A stretch of 37,445 nucleotides of DNA from Gemmataceae bacterium. Its GTDB lineage: Bacteria > Planctomycetota > Planctomycetia > Gemmatales > Gemmataceae. A program made the translations under genes and the position numbers. Below are positions 1-7,693 of this stretch, piece after piece. The notes under the pieces are model-generated. The model did not search any database, was not told the DNA's origin, and saw only the letters and a program-made list of their open reading frames with translations. The stretch lies in contig SHZY01000051.1 of the NCBI GenBank assembly GCA_009692065.1, forward strand, positions 1 to 37,445. The letters are read 5' to 3'. Numbering within the stretch: position 1 is the first letter of the stretch; each line of letters begins with the position of its first letter.

Positions 1-338
1 AGCATGAACGAAATTCTGCAAATATTGAGCCTCAACCTTTTCGAGAAAACCCCGCTTTTTTCGGCATTATCGGGTAGAATCGACCCGGATCCGGAAGGGC
101 CTCGACATAACCAGTTGTCGCTATTCGACTTTTAACGGGACAGTTGTGCCAGATTGCGTGGATTGGTGAGGGGTCACGCAAGCCCCGAATGAATCCGCCG
201 CAGACGGACTCATCCCGTGGGTTGTTCCTGGCCGCCGGCAATTTCGCGTGGATTTCCTTTCCATCCTCTGCAATCTCCGCCTAGAATCAAATAACGTCGC
301 CAGGTGGAACGTCTACTCTTACGGAGTCTACCCCCGGC
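1..338. other. Intergenic region upstream of the sigma factor gene
   Basis: No gene is supported in this stretch. Short open frames here lack family motifs. It holds the upstream region of the ECF sigma factor gene. No convincing promoter, terminator or RNA could be recognised by eye. A purine-rich acggagt at about 321-327 lies about a dozen bases before the ATG at 339 and may serve as a ribosome binding site. Confidence 0.5.
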
Positions 339-929
339 ATGGCAGTGGGAATCATCCCGTTCGTTTCCAGCGATGAGGCCTTGCTCAAGAAGGCGGTCGC
401 GGGCGATCGGGAAGCACTGGATGAGCTGTTCAAACGCTACCGCCTGCTGGCTTATCGCGTCGCCCATCGGCTTTTGGGCAATGAGGCCGACGCGCTCGAT
501 GCGGTGCAGGAGGCGTTTGTCAAGGCGCTTGTGCATCTGCCCAGCTTTCAGGGGCGCAGTTCCTTCAAAACCTGGATGCTGCGAGTGGTGAGCAATGCGG
601 CTCTCGATTTCGGCCGTCAGCGCGGCCGGCGCGAAGCCATCAGCATGGATAGCCTGGGATCGAAGTATCGCGAGGAATGCGAGCCGCTCCTGGAGCCCAA
701 CCCAAGTCGCGAACTCGATCGGCTCGAACTTCGCCATACCTTGCAAGAAGCATTGGCTCAACTTCCCGTCGCGCAGCGGCAGACGTTCGTCTTGCACGCG
801 GAGGCGGAGTTGAGTTACCGTGAGGTCGCGGAAACCCTGGGCATCTCGATCGGCACCGTCATGAGTCGGCTCTTTTACGCCCGTCAGCGCTTGCGTGTCC
901 TGTTGGACCCGTGGATGAAACAAGAATGA
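339..929 (+). CDS. RNA polymerase sigma factor, ECF family
   Basis: The 196-residue product has the two-domain layout of an extracytoplasmic function sigma factor. Region 2 lies at about residues 22-95, with the run LFKRYRLLAYRVAHRLLGN, then DAVQEAFVKAL and FKTWMLRVVSNAALD. Region 4 lies at about 130-190, with the helix-turn-helix SYREVAETLGISIGTVMSRL. It should bring RNA polymerase to a specific set of promoters. The stop codon overlaps the start of the next gene as ATGA, and that gene encodes a membrane protein that fits an anti-sigma factor, so the sigma factor is probably held inactive at the membrane. The target genes and the signal are unknown. The ATG at 339 was chosen because it precedes the conserved region 2 by a normal distance. 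Confidence 0.93.
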   Translation: MAVGIIPFVSSDEALLKKAVAGDREALDELFKRYRLLAYRVAHRLLGNEADALDAVQEAFVKALVHLPSFQGRSSFKTWMLRVVSNAALDFGRQRGRREAISMDSLGSKYREECEPLLEPNPSRELDRLELRHTLQEALAQLPVAQRQTFVLHAEAELSYREVAETLGISIGTVMSRLFYARQRLRVLLDPWMKQE

Positions 930-1579
930 ATGCCCCGTTTGAAACCGATTGGCAGCCCGACCCGCAATTGCTGGCGGCCTACTTCGACGGCGAGCTGGAA
1001 GGCCGCGACGAGATGGCCGACATGCGTGCGCGCATCGAAGACTGGCTCGCCTTGAATCCCCAGGCCGGCGACGAATGGGCCAACCATCGGCAACTGCAGG
1101 AACTCTGGGCGGAAACGACGCCGGCCGAACCGGGCGCCGCAGCCTGGAGCCGTACACTCGAAAGAATTGAGGCCAAGCGCCGACAGCCGAAACCGATTCG
1201 AGCGGGGAAGCGTCCCTGGTTCGCGGCCGGCATGTTCGTGGCGAGCGTCGCTCTGTTTATTGGCTTGCTGGTCGGCGCCTTGCGTTTCGCGCCGCCGGCA
1301 GTGGACAACACACCCGTCGCCATCGTACCGAAGGACAAGCCAAAGCCGTCGGATGTCGAGGATGTTGAAGTATTCGCCGTCGCCGTGGACAGCGAGGTGA
1401 CGATCTTCCGCATCGAGGGAGTCGATATGGGATCGCTGGTGGTCGGCGCGATGCCGCTCGATGGACCGATGGAGCTGGCGGAGCGTGGCGAGGTGCGGGT
1501 GATTCGCTGTTGCCCGCAGACGATCCAGGTGCGGCAGACGGGCCGGCCGATGGTGTCGCCGCGGGTTGATACGGAATGA
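926..1579 (+). CDS. Putative membrane-anchored anti-sigma factor
   Basis: The start is taken as the ATG at 926, whose first bases overlap the stop of the sigma factor gene (ATGA), which points to translational coupling. A GTG at 911 is a possible alternative. The 217-residue product has a soluble N-terminal part with LLAAYFDGELEGRDEM, like the short zinc-less anti-sigma N-termini. One membrane helix follows at about residues 96-118 (FAAGMFVASVALFIGLLVGAL), and then an extracytoplasmic part of about 100 residues with a Cys-Cys pair near the end. No HxxxCxxC zinc motif is seen. Position and topology suggest that it binds the sigma factor in the cytoplasm and senses something outside. This is inferred from context; the sequence alone would be called hypothetical. 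Confidence 0.75.
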   Translation: MNAPFETDWQPDPQLLAAYFDGELEGRDEMADMRARIEDWLALNPQAGDEWANHRQLQELWAETTPAEPGAAAWSRTLERIEAKRRQPKPIRAGKRPWFAAGMFVASVALFIGLLVGALRFAPPAVDNTPVAIVPKDKPKPSDVEDVEVFAVAVDSEVTIFRIEGVDMGSLVVGAMPLDGPMELAERGEVRVIRCCPQTIQVRQTGRPMVSPRVDTE

Positions 1580-1589
1580 TGCCGCTTGC

Positions 1590-1627
1590 CGTTTAGCGTT
1601 CGCATGGCGCCACGCGAACGCTAAACG
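1590..1627. repeat. Palindromic repeat, family A, copy 1
   Basis: A 38-base perfect or near-perfect palindrome beginning cgtttagcgttcgc and ending gcgaacgctaaacg, placed between the anti-sigma gene and the next start codon. The same element occurs at 8653, 11689, 20212 and 34374. A truncated copy lies at 37066, and half copies occur inside coding sequence at 12227 and 29985. It could form a hairpin in RNA. Confidence 0.9.
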
Positions 1628-1646
1628 TAAACTAGAAGGACCCATC

Positions 1647-2135
1647 GTGTTTTTACGAATTTTGTCTTTGGTTGCCCTGTTCGTGGCCCTCCTGTTGGTG
1701 GCCCTCGCCGGCCTCGCCGCCGCGCGCCCCCCGTGCCATGACGAGAAGGATCGCGTCAAGGTCACGCTCATCGTCGTCCTTGCCAGCGAGAAAGGCACCA
1801 AGATCGACAAGCAGCTCAAGCTCATTGCCGAGGAAGTGCAGAAACTCAATCCCAACTTCAAGAGCTTCACGCTCAAGCACATGGAGAGCCGCTCGCTGAA
1901 GCCGGGCGAGAAAGTTTCCTGGCCGTGCGTGGAAAAAGAAGTGATCGCTATGCTGATCAAGCACTGCGCCGACAAGGATAACCGCGTCGGGCTGTCGGTG
2001 AATGCGCCGATGATGAAGGAGATCGAGTATCAAACGGTGTGTGGCAAGTTTCTGCCGATCGTCACGCCGTACACGACGAAGAAAAACGAACGCCTGATCT
2101 TGGCGATTCGCGTGCAGCCGTGCCGGGGCGAATAG
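1647..2135 (+). CDS. Secreted or membrane-anchored cysteine-containing protein, unknown
   Basis: The start is taken as GTG at 1647, preceded by agaagga at about 1633-1639. Upstream frame extension would translate the family A palindrome and is unlikely. The 162-residue product begins with a strongly hydrophobic stretch (residues 4-26, ending LAGLAAARPP) that fits a signal peptide or an anchor. The mature part has five cysteines, in PPC, WPCV, KHCAD, VCGK and QPCRG, and reads as a small alpha/beta domain. No known family was recognised. As third gene after a sigma factor and its probable anti-sigma factor it may be an accessory sensor or simply part of the same operon. The stop codon lies inside an inverted repeat shared with the convergent gene. 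Confidence 0.8.
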   Translation: MFLRILSLVALFVALLLVALAGLAAARPPCHDEKDRVKVTLIVVLASEKGTKIDKQLKLIAEEVQKLNPNFKSFTLKHMESRSLKPGEKVSWPCVEKEVIAMLIKHCADKDNRVGLSVNAPMMKEIEYQTVCGKFLPIVTPYTTKKNERLILAIRVQPCRGE

Positions 2136-2184
2136 CCGCTTGCGGCTTAGCAGCTGAGCGATTCTGCTAAGCCGCAAGCGGCTA
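2133..2184. terminator. Inverted repeat covering both convergent stop codons; likely bidirectional terminator
   Basis: Two perfect 21-base arms, 2133-2153 and 2164-2184, flank a 10-base loop. The left arm begins with the TAG stop of the plus-strand gene, and the right arm ends with the stop of the minus-strand OstA-like gene. The hairpin is GC rich and has no clear U-tract. Its position between convergent genes fits a bidirectional terminator. A related but imperfect repeat is at 35756-35811. Confidence 0.7.
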
Positions 2185-5100
2185 ATTGGTCAGCGACTTC
2201 ACCCCTTCAGAGCGAATCTCGCCGGTCTTGCGGTTGTAAAGCACCTTGGTCGAGTTGACGGTGCCCGGGTTCGGTTGGTTGTTTTCGAGCTGGTAAAGCT
2301 GCACCACGTTACCAGGGGCGGCTTCCAGGATGATCACGTCCTTGGCTTCGTCATACTTCATGATGTCGGCCCGACCGAAGTACTTATCGGTTTTGAAAAT
2401 CACGTTCTGCTTGGCGATCATGGTCTGGCTGACGCGATCGCCGATTTTGCGTTCCTCGACGGTGAGGATCTCGCAGCGCAGGTACAGGCCGTCTTTGGGC
2501 GGCTTGTCGGCGTTCATCTTGGCGTTGATGTCAACCGTCGCGAAGTGGAACACCTCGACGCCGGAGGAGTAGCCATAGAAGGTCGCGGTCTTCACCTCGG
2601 GCTTCTGCTCGGCCAGCATGTGATCGCGGAACTTGACGTTGGTCAGCTTCCACTCCGTTTTTTTCGGTCCTGCGTTGTTGTTGGCGGCGGGCATGGGGGC
2701 CGGGCCGAGTTCGCCGCTGCCTTTGGCGAGGAGCCGAACCTCGCCCGGGCCGACCAGGCGCGTCGGGCCATCCTGGTAGTTGATCATCTCGCGGCCTTCG
2801 AGGATCGTGCGCTGCACGAACTGCTTTTTCTCATCGACCTTGGTGTCGTCCACGAAGACGTTCTTGTCGAAGACCAGGCGGTCGATCTTGGCGCTCTGTT
2901 TGTCCTTTTGGCCATCCTTGAACGAGACGGTCTTGTCGAGAATCGTGTGCAGGACTTCGCACTTGACGTAAGCATGGCTGCCGACCTCATGGGCCTGGAC
3001 GCCGCCGTGGAAGAGGGCGTACTTGCCGTCGAAGGTCATGTTCTTGTTCCAGTAGATGCGGATGCGGGTGTCTTTCTTGGCGGTGTCGTTGCCGTCGAGA
3101 GTTTTGTTGGAAGGCATCTCCATGGCGCCGTGGCCTTCGATGTCGGTGCGGTTGTCGGCCTGGTTGATGGTGACGCGGGGGCCCCACAGCGTGGTATCGC
3201 CGAGATCGAGCCGGGCCAACTTGTCCTTCTCACCATAGACGACCATCGTTCTGCCGCGCTCGCCGCCCTTGACGGTGAGCAGCTGCCCGGTGATATCGAG
3301 CGCTTTCTCGCCCGCCTTTTCACCGGCCTGGAAGACGTGGACGTTCCCCTTGGCGATCAGTTCCTGCAACTGCTTCTGGCCGCCCAGCGTGGCGACGCGG
3401 GCGAAGACCTCGGTCGCTGTCAGCTCGATGGGCCGATTCGGCTTCTTCTCCGCGACGGTTGGCTTGATTTCGACCAGCGCGGGCTTCGGCTCGGGGCCGT
3501 CTTTGCCGACCTGTGGCTTGATCTCCTTCTTGGGAGCGGGCTGCGGTTTGACCTTGACCACGTCGCCATCCGGCAAGAGCGTGCCGCGCGGCACCTCGTG
3601 GGTGAAAACCATCGTGAAGCGATCGGTCTGGCGGATGACGAACTCGGGAGAAATCGCCCGCACACGTTCGAGGGCGATGACGCGGTGCAATTCGGTCTTG
3701 CCGCCCCCGACGGCGTCCGCCTTCTTCTCGCCTTCCTGCACTTGCTTGAGCCAAAGGTCGATCCGCTCGCCGTGCAACTCTTGCTTTTGCACATCGTCGA
3801 TGAACGAAGCTTCGCCGAGGACGGTCATCAGATCGAAGACCTCGCCCCCCTCCTTCGCCTTGGCCACGGTGAGCGTGTCGCGCCAGAGAAGATGGCTCGG
3901 GAACGATTCCTTCTCGAGGTCCTTCGTATCCAAAAGATCGATCTGGCCGGGGCCCATGGCCAGGGCTTTCTGGCCATCGCCGAACCGGTTGGCGGCAAAA
4001 AGGTGCAGCTCGGTGCAGCGGATCTTGTGCCCGTCCTTGCTGGCGCGGATGAGACGCTGCGGTTCGCCGTAGAGTTTCGTCGAGGGGCCATTCGCACCAT
4101 CATTAGTGCCGGCCTGGTAGAACATCTCGCTGGCGAACGCGTGCATCTTGTGGCTCTCAAGCGCCAGGGTGACATCGGTGAGATTGCGCTTGGTGGCCTT
4201 GGCAGTTTCAATCTCCTTGTTGCCCCCTGTGCCGCCTGGAGCGCGGGTGGCGACGCGGAATTGCAGATCGAGGCGGTCGCAAACCAGCCGATCCTCGGTC
4301 TTGACGCCGTTCACATGCTGAAAGCGCTCGACGAGCACCTGGCCTGGCCAATCCTGATCCCCCGCGGCGATGCCGTTCTTGCGCACGGGAGGGCTTTCGA
4401 ACCAGGCGGTCTCCTTGGTCAAGTCGTACTCAAAGGGCCCGCTGGTGTGGATGTGGATATGGGCCTTCTCCGGCGTCGCCGGCTTGGCGGCGCGTTGTAG
4501 TGGCTTTCGCGTAGCCTCCGCCCCGCCCAGGAAGCCGGAGCCGGCATCGACCCAGAAGTGCATGTGCACGTCGGCGCGCAGCCGGATCTTCTTGACATCG
4601 CCGGTGTCATGGCTCGGCTGGGCGGGCCGGGGCTTGGCCTTCTTCTGGTTCGGGCCGCTGTCCTTGGCCATGAACATGTCCATGCCGGTGCCGAGGATCA
4701 TGGTGGGGGGCTTCGACTGGTTGTCGGTCAGACGCACCACGCCTTCGGTCCAGATCAGATTCTTGCGCTCCTCATAGAACAGGTTGCCATTGGTGATGAG
4801 GATGTCGATGTCGTCGTTTTTCTCGGCGGTGCGGCGATTGTTGGTGATGGTGATGCCCGGCTGCCGGCCGACCATCTCGACGGCGATCACCTTGCGGTTG
4901 TTCAAATCGCCGATGGAAGTGGCCGGCTGGTCGAGGGTGAAGATGGCGACGTCGCAATCGATGGCGCTGATCTCCGGGAACTCCCCGGGAATCTTGCTCT
5001 TGTGATAGAGGGCCGCGCTAAAGGGCGCCAGACGAACTCGGCCGTCCTTGTCGAGCTGGAAATCCCCGGCCGAGAAGACGACGCCTTTGTCCGGGAGCCA

Positions 5101-5343
5101 CAGGCGCAGGGGCCGCTGCATCTGTTTGCAGCCGACACCGAAGGCCTGTTCGAGTCGCTGATCGGGTCCACCGGGAGGTGGCGACACCGGGTCTTGGTTC
5201 CTCGCATTTGGATCGGACAAGTACTCGATCGGCAAGGCACGCAATCCATCGATGTTGCCCAGGGCCAGCGCGTAGATCGTGAAGCCGCTCAGGCACACGA
5301 CGAAGCCGACAACAAAGATCAGGATGCGCTTGGCAGTCCACAC
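2182..5343 (-). CDS. Giant membrane-anchored OstA/LptC-like LPS transport protein (putative)
   Basis: The product is 1053 residues with a GTG start at 5343, preceded on the coding strand by aaagga. One membrane helix lies at residues 7-29; the rest should be periplasmic. It is rich in beta-strand patterns of the OstA/LptA/LptC kind, seen near residues 140-250 (ITNNRRTAEKNDDIDI, NLFYEERKNLIWTEGVVRL) and near 900-1050 (TDKYFGRADIMKYDEAKDV, VLYNRKTGEIRSEGV). A lysine/proline-rich linker sits at about 594-637. LptC is about 190 residues and LptA about 180, so this protein is several times larger. It follows kdsD and kdsC exactly where enterobacteria carry lptC. I infer a role in moving lipopolysaccharide across the periplasm. 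No lptB or lptF/G is nearby. The domain call rests on patterns read by eye, so the function is moderately sure only. Confidence 0.7.
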   Translation of the reverse strand: MWTAKRILIFVVGFVVCLSGFTIYALALGNIDGLRALPIEYLSDPNARNQDPVSPPPGGPDQRLEQAFGVGCKQMQRPLRLWLPDKGVVFSAGDFQLDKDGRVRLAPFSAALYHKSKIPGEFPEISAIDCDVAIFTLDQPATSIGDLNNRKVIAVEMVGRQPGITITNNRRTAEKNDDIDILITNGNLFYEERKNLIWTEGVVRLTDNQSKPPTMILGTGMDMFMAKDSGPNQKKAKPRPAQPSHDTGDVKKIRLRADVHMHFWVDAGSGFLGGAEATRKPLQRAAKPATPEKAHIHIHTSGPFEYDLTKETAWFESPPVRKNGIAAGDQDWPGQVLVERFQHVNGVKTEDRLVCDRLDLQFRVATRAPGGTGGNKEIETAKATKRNLTDVTLALESHKMHAFASEMFYQAGTNDGANGPSTKLYGEPQRLIRASKDGHKIRCTELHLFAANRFGDGQKALAMGPGQIDLLDTKDLEKESFPSHLLWRDTLTVAKAKEGGEVFDLMTVLGEASFIDDVQKQELHGERIDLWLKQVQEGEKKADAVGGGKTELHRVIALERVRAISPEFVIRQTDRFTMVFTHEVPRGTLLPDGDVVKVKPQPAPKKEIKPQVGKDGPEPKPALVEIKPTVAEKKPNRPIELTATEVFARVATLGGQKQLQELIAKGNVHVFQAGEKAGEKALDITGQLLTVKGGERGRTMVVYGEKDKLARLDLGDTTLWGPRVTINQADNRTDIEGHGAMEMPSNKTLDGNDTAKKDTRIRIYWNKNMTFDGKYALFHGGVQAHEVGSHAYVKCEVLHTILDKTVSFKDGQKDKQSAKIDRLVFDKNVFVDDTKVDEKKQFVQRTILEGREMINYQDGPTRLVGPGEVRLLAKGSGELGPAPMPAANNNAGPKKTEWKLTNVKFRDHMLAEQKPEVKTATFYGYSSGVEVFHFATVDINAKMNADKPPKDGLYLRCEILTVEERKIGDRVSQTMIAKQNVIFKTDKYFGRADIMKYDEAKDVIILEAAPGNVVQLYQLENNQPNPGTVNSTKVLYNRKTGEIRSEGVKSLTN

Positions 5344-5365
5344 GGTAGCGGGTCCTTTATCAGGA

Positions 5366-5398
5366 TCCCAGGGGTTCGGAGTACCTCACCCCTGGGCT
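5366..5398. repeat. Inverted repeat, family B, copy 1 (short form)
   Basis: The sequence carries the family B core ggttcggagtacctcacccc flanked by cccagg and cctggg. It sits in the short gap between the kdsC stop and the GTG of the OstA-like gene. Longer relatives are at 5934-6014, 12943-13010 and 15969-16041. Confidence 0.8.
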
Positions 5399-5920
5399 TC
5401 ACTCGCGGTAGCGGGCGACGATCGCTTGCCACGATCCTTGCGCACGCAGTATCAACTCGATCACCTCGCGGACCGCGCCGCCGCCGCCGGGGGCTTGTGT
5501 CACGTAGTCTGCGTCTTCCTTTGCTTCCAGACACGCATCCGCCACGGCTACGGCTAACCCGGCAACTCGCAGCATGGGCAAATCGACGATGTCATCGCCG
5601 ACCACGCACACCTCTTCCCGCTTCAGCCCCAGCTGCGCCAGCATCTGCACCAGCGCTGCCTTCTTGTCGGCCGCGCCCTGCACCACGGCGTGGATGCCCA
5701 GCTCCTCCGCCCGCCGCTCTACAATCGCGGAGCGGCGCCCCGTGATGATGCCGGCGTGCTTGCCGAGCGACGTCCACAGCTTCAAGCCCGAACCGTCGCG
5801 CACGTGGAACGCCTTGATCTCATCGCCGCGGTCGGTGTAGACGATGCGTCCATCGGTGAGGACGCCGTCCACGTCGCAGACGAGCATTTCGATGCGGGCG
5901 AGGCGCTCCGGCAGGTTCAT
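5399..5920 (-). CDS. kdsC: 3-deoxy-D-manno-octulosonate 8-phosphate phosphatase (KdsC type)
   Basis: The 173-residue product is a small HAD phosphatase of the KdsC type. It has the motif CDVDGVLTDGRI with the nucleophile Asp16 and the acid/base Asp18, then FHVRDGSGLKLW, the conserved ITGRRS (motif II) and VVGDDIVDLPML (motif IV). It removes the phosphate of Kdo 8-phosphate to give Kdo, a core sugar of LPS. The length matches the family. The start is the ATG ending at 5920, because family members begin a few residues before the first Asp and gggaag lies upstream. A longer frame to 6013 would only translate a family B repeat. It lies between kdsD and the OstA-like gene on the same strand, which supports the assignment. 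Confidence 0.93.
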   Translation of the reverse strand: MNLPERLARIEMLVCDVDGVLTDGRIVYTDRGDEIKAFHVRDGSGLKLWTSLGKHAGIITGRRSAIVERRAEELGIHAVVQGAADKKAALVQMLAQLGLKREEVCVVGDDIVDLPMLRVAGLAVAVADACLEAKEDADYVTQAPGGGGAVREVIELILRAQGSWQAIVARYRE

Positions 5921-5933
5921 CGTCTTCCCGTTC

Positions 5934-6014
5934 TGTGGACACCCAGGGATGAGGGTACTCCCGAATCCCTGGGATTCGGAGTACCTCATCCCCAGGGCTT
6001 GCCACGAATCCACA
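5934..6014. repeat. Inverted repeat, family B, copy 2
   Basis: The outer ends are tgtgga and tccaca. The inside holds two mirrored copies of a ggatgagg-tactc/gagtacctcatcc module with cccaggg blocks. It fills the gap between kdsD and kdsC. On the kdsC strand it is open in the kdsC frame and would encode MRYSESQGFG just before the chosen start. Confidence 0.85.
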
Positions 6015-6019
6015 ACTTG

Positions 6020-7045
6020 TTACCCCGCCGCCCGCAGGTAACTCTCCGCCTCTTCGCGCGACACCAGGCCGATCAAATCCGTGATGTCGATCATGCCAAT
6101 CGGCTTGCCCACCGCATCTACCACGGGCAACTCGCTGATCTTGCGATTGCGCAGGATATCGACCGCGTCGGTGAGGCGTGTGCCGACCGAGACCGTGATC
6201 GGTTTGGGCGTCATCACCTCGCGAATCGGCCGATCGAACGCCGCGTCCTTGTGCTGCTCGAAAAGCCGGGCGAGATCGCTATCGGTGAACAGGCCTGTCA
6301 GTCGGCCGACATCGTCGGTCAACATCACGGCGCCGGTGCGCCGGCCGAGGCGTTTCTCCTGGGCAAAGACTTCGCGCACCGTACTGTCGGCGGCGGATAT
6401 ACGCAGGTCGTTGCCTTGCCGCATCACGGCTTCGACCTTGAGCAACTTGCGTCCCAAGCTGCCGGCCGGATGGAAGCGTGCGAAGTCCTCGTGCGTGAAT
6501 TCGCGCATGCGCATCAAGACAAAAGCAAGCGCGTCGCCGACGGCGATCATCGCGGTGGTGCTGGTGCTCGGCGCAAGGCCGAGCGGGCAGACTTCCTCGA
6601 GCGGGCCAAGCACCAGGGCGACATCGGCACTTTTGGCGAGCGTACTGTTTTCATTGCTGGTGAGGCCGACCAGCGCCAGCGCCATTTGCCTGAACGAGGG
6701 GAGCAGCTTGACGATCTCCTCCGTCTCGCCGCTCAAGGAGAGCGCGAGAACGACATCGTCCTGATGAATCATGCCGAGATCACCGTGGACCGCGCGGGTG
6801 GCATCAAGGGTGTAAGCGCGAGTGCCGGTCGAGTTGAGCGTGCCCGCGATCTTTTGGCCCACGTCCGCCGACTTGCCGGTGCCGGTGATGCAGATGCGGC
6901 CGGGGCAGCGCTGAAAGAGTTCGACGGCTTGCAGGAAGGAGGCGTTGAGCCGATCGGCGACGGCCAGGAGCGCAGCCGCTTCGCCGCGCACGATCTGGCG
7001 CGCGTAGTCGAGGCGATCGTCGATGGGGTGGATTTGCAACGTCAT
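6020..7045 (-). CDS. kdsD: D-arabinose 5-phosphate isomerase, KpsF/GutQ family (KdsD)
   Basis: The 341-residue product has an N-terminal sugar isomerase (SIS) domain at about residues 35-180. It shows ITGTGKSADVGQKIAGT, the conserved VHGDLGM with its catalytic-type His, LSLSGETEE and FHPAGSLGRKLL. Two CBS domains follow at about 205-335, marked by VMTPKPITVSVGTRLTDAV and ISELPVVDAVGKPIGMIDITDL. This is the standard build of KdsD/KpsF, which converts ribulose 5-phosphate to arabinose 5-phosphate, the first step towards Kdo. The start is the ATG ending at 7045, preceded by aaggatg. A longer frame exists but its extra residues are not family-like. kdsC follows 99 bases downstream. Confidence 0.94.
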   Translation of the reverse strand: MTLQIHPIDDRLDYARQIVRGEAAALLAVADRLNASFLQAVELFQRCPGRICITGTGKSADVGQKIAGTLNSTGTRAYTLDATRAVHGDLGMIHQDDVVLALSLSGETEEIVKLLPSFRQMALALVGLTSNENSTLAKSADVALVLGPLEEVCPLGLAPSTSTTAMIAVGDALAFVLMRMREFTHEDFARFHPAGSLGRKLLKVEAVMRQGNDLRISAADSTVREVFAQEKRLGRRTGAVMLTDDVGRLTGLFTDSDLARLFEQHKDAAFDRPIREVMTPKPITVSVGTRLTDAVDILRNRKISELPVVDAVGKPIGMIDITDLIGLVSREEAESYLRAAG

Positions 7046-7252
7046 GGCAGCATCCTTGCCTGGCGCAAGCCCAGAGACGGCTGTCCCTGGGCTTTCACAT
7101 TTCACGTTTATAACCATCCGACCAGGAAATGCAACGGCAGGGCGGTTTTGCCTCTCTTCATCAATCGGCAAACGCGGGCAAAATGGTCAATCCTCGGCAG
7201 AAAAGACGCAGACTGGGCGTTTTGTGTGAAGATGGGAAAGAACTGCGGGCGA

Positions 7253-7597
7253 CTATCCCGGCGGCCAGTGGAAATCGCGCCCGCCCATCAGGTGAAAATG
7301 CAAGTGTGGCACCGTCTGTCCGCCGCGGTCCAGGCAGTTGACCACGATGCGATATCCGTCGTCGAGATTCAGCTCTTTCGCAAGCTTCACCGCGACCAGG
7401 TGCAGATGGCCCAGCAGCGCGCGATCCTGCTCGGTCAGGTCGGCATGCGTCGATATCACCTTGCGCGGGATGATCAACACGTGCGTCGGCGCTTGCGCGT
7501 TAATGTCATGGAAGGCGAGACAAAGATCGTCCTCATAACAGATCTTCGCGGGAATCTGCCTGTCGATGATCTTCTGGAAGATGTTGTCTTTGAGCAT
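7253..7597 (-). CDS. HIT family protein (HinT-like purine nucleoside phosphoramidase)
   Basis: The product is 114 residues, the usual HinT length. It begins with DNIFQKIIDRQIPAKICYEDD, the common family start, and ends with the histidine triad VPHLHFHLMGG (His98, His100, His102) followed by the short tail typical of HinT. HinT enzymes hydrolyse adenosine 5'-phosphoramidates and AMP-lysine or aminoacyl adenylates in the cytoplasm. The gene is upstream of kdsD on the same strand but separated by about 200 bases, so it may have its own promoter or may head the Kdo cluster. Nothing links it chemically to Kdo. Confidence 0.93.
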   Translation of the reverse strand: MLKDNIFQKIIDRQIPAKICYEDDLCLAFHDINAQAPTHVLIIPRKVISTHADLTEQDRALLGHLHLVAVKLAKELNLDDGYRIVVNCLDRGGQTVPHLHFHLMGGRDFHWPPG

Positions 7598-7629
7598 GAC
7601 GCCTCACCTTCGTAGAAAGAGTTTGTTCA

Positions 7630-7675
7630 TCAAACCCACGGGTGAGTGAAGCGAACCCCTGGGATCCTGGGATAT
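7630..7675. repeat. Degenerate inverted repeat with family B-like ends
   Basis: Cccacgggtgagtgaagcg followed by aacccctggg and atcctggg resembles family B modules but has diverged. It lies in the divergent gap between the HIT gene and the RNase H-like gene, just before the ribosome binding site of the latter. The assignment to family B is tentative. Confidence 0.5.
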
Positions 7676-7693
7676 TGTACGGAGGCGACATCC

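Noticed and set aside
306..328. Possible ECF-type promoter (ggaac and tcta with about 15 bases between) before the sigma factor gene
   Set aside because: The second box would lie only about ten bases before the ATG and would overlap the ribosome binding site.
1566..1646. Longer start for the secreted cysteine protein
   Set aside because: It would translate the family A palindrome and hide the signal peptide inside the protein.
2275..4500. Long open frame of 741 codons on the plus strand
   Set aside because: It is antisense to the OstA-like gene, has no family motifs, no ribosome binding site and a skewed composition typical of the opposite strand of a GC-rich gene.
7046..7171. Longer start for kdsD
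   Set aside because: The extra residues are not like the family, and the ATG at 7045 has its own ribosome binding site.
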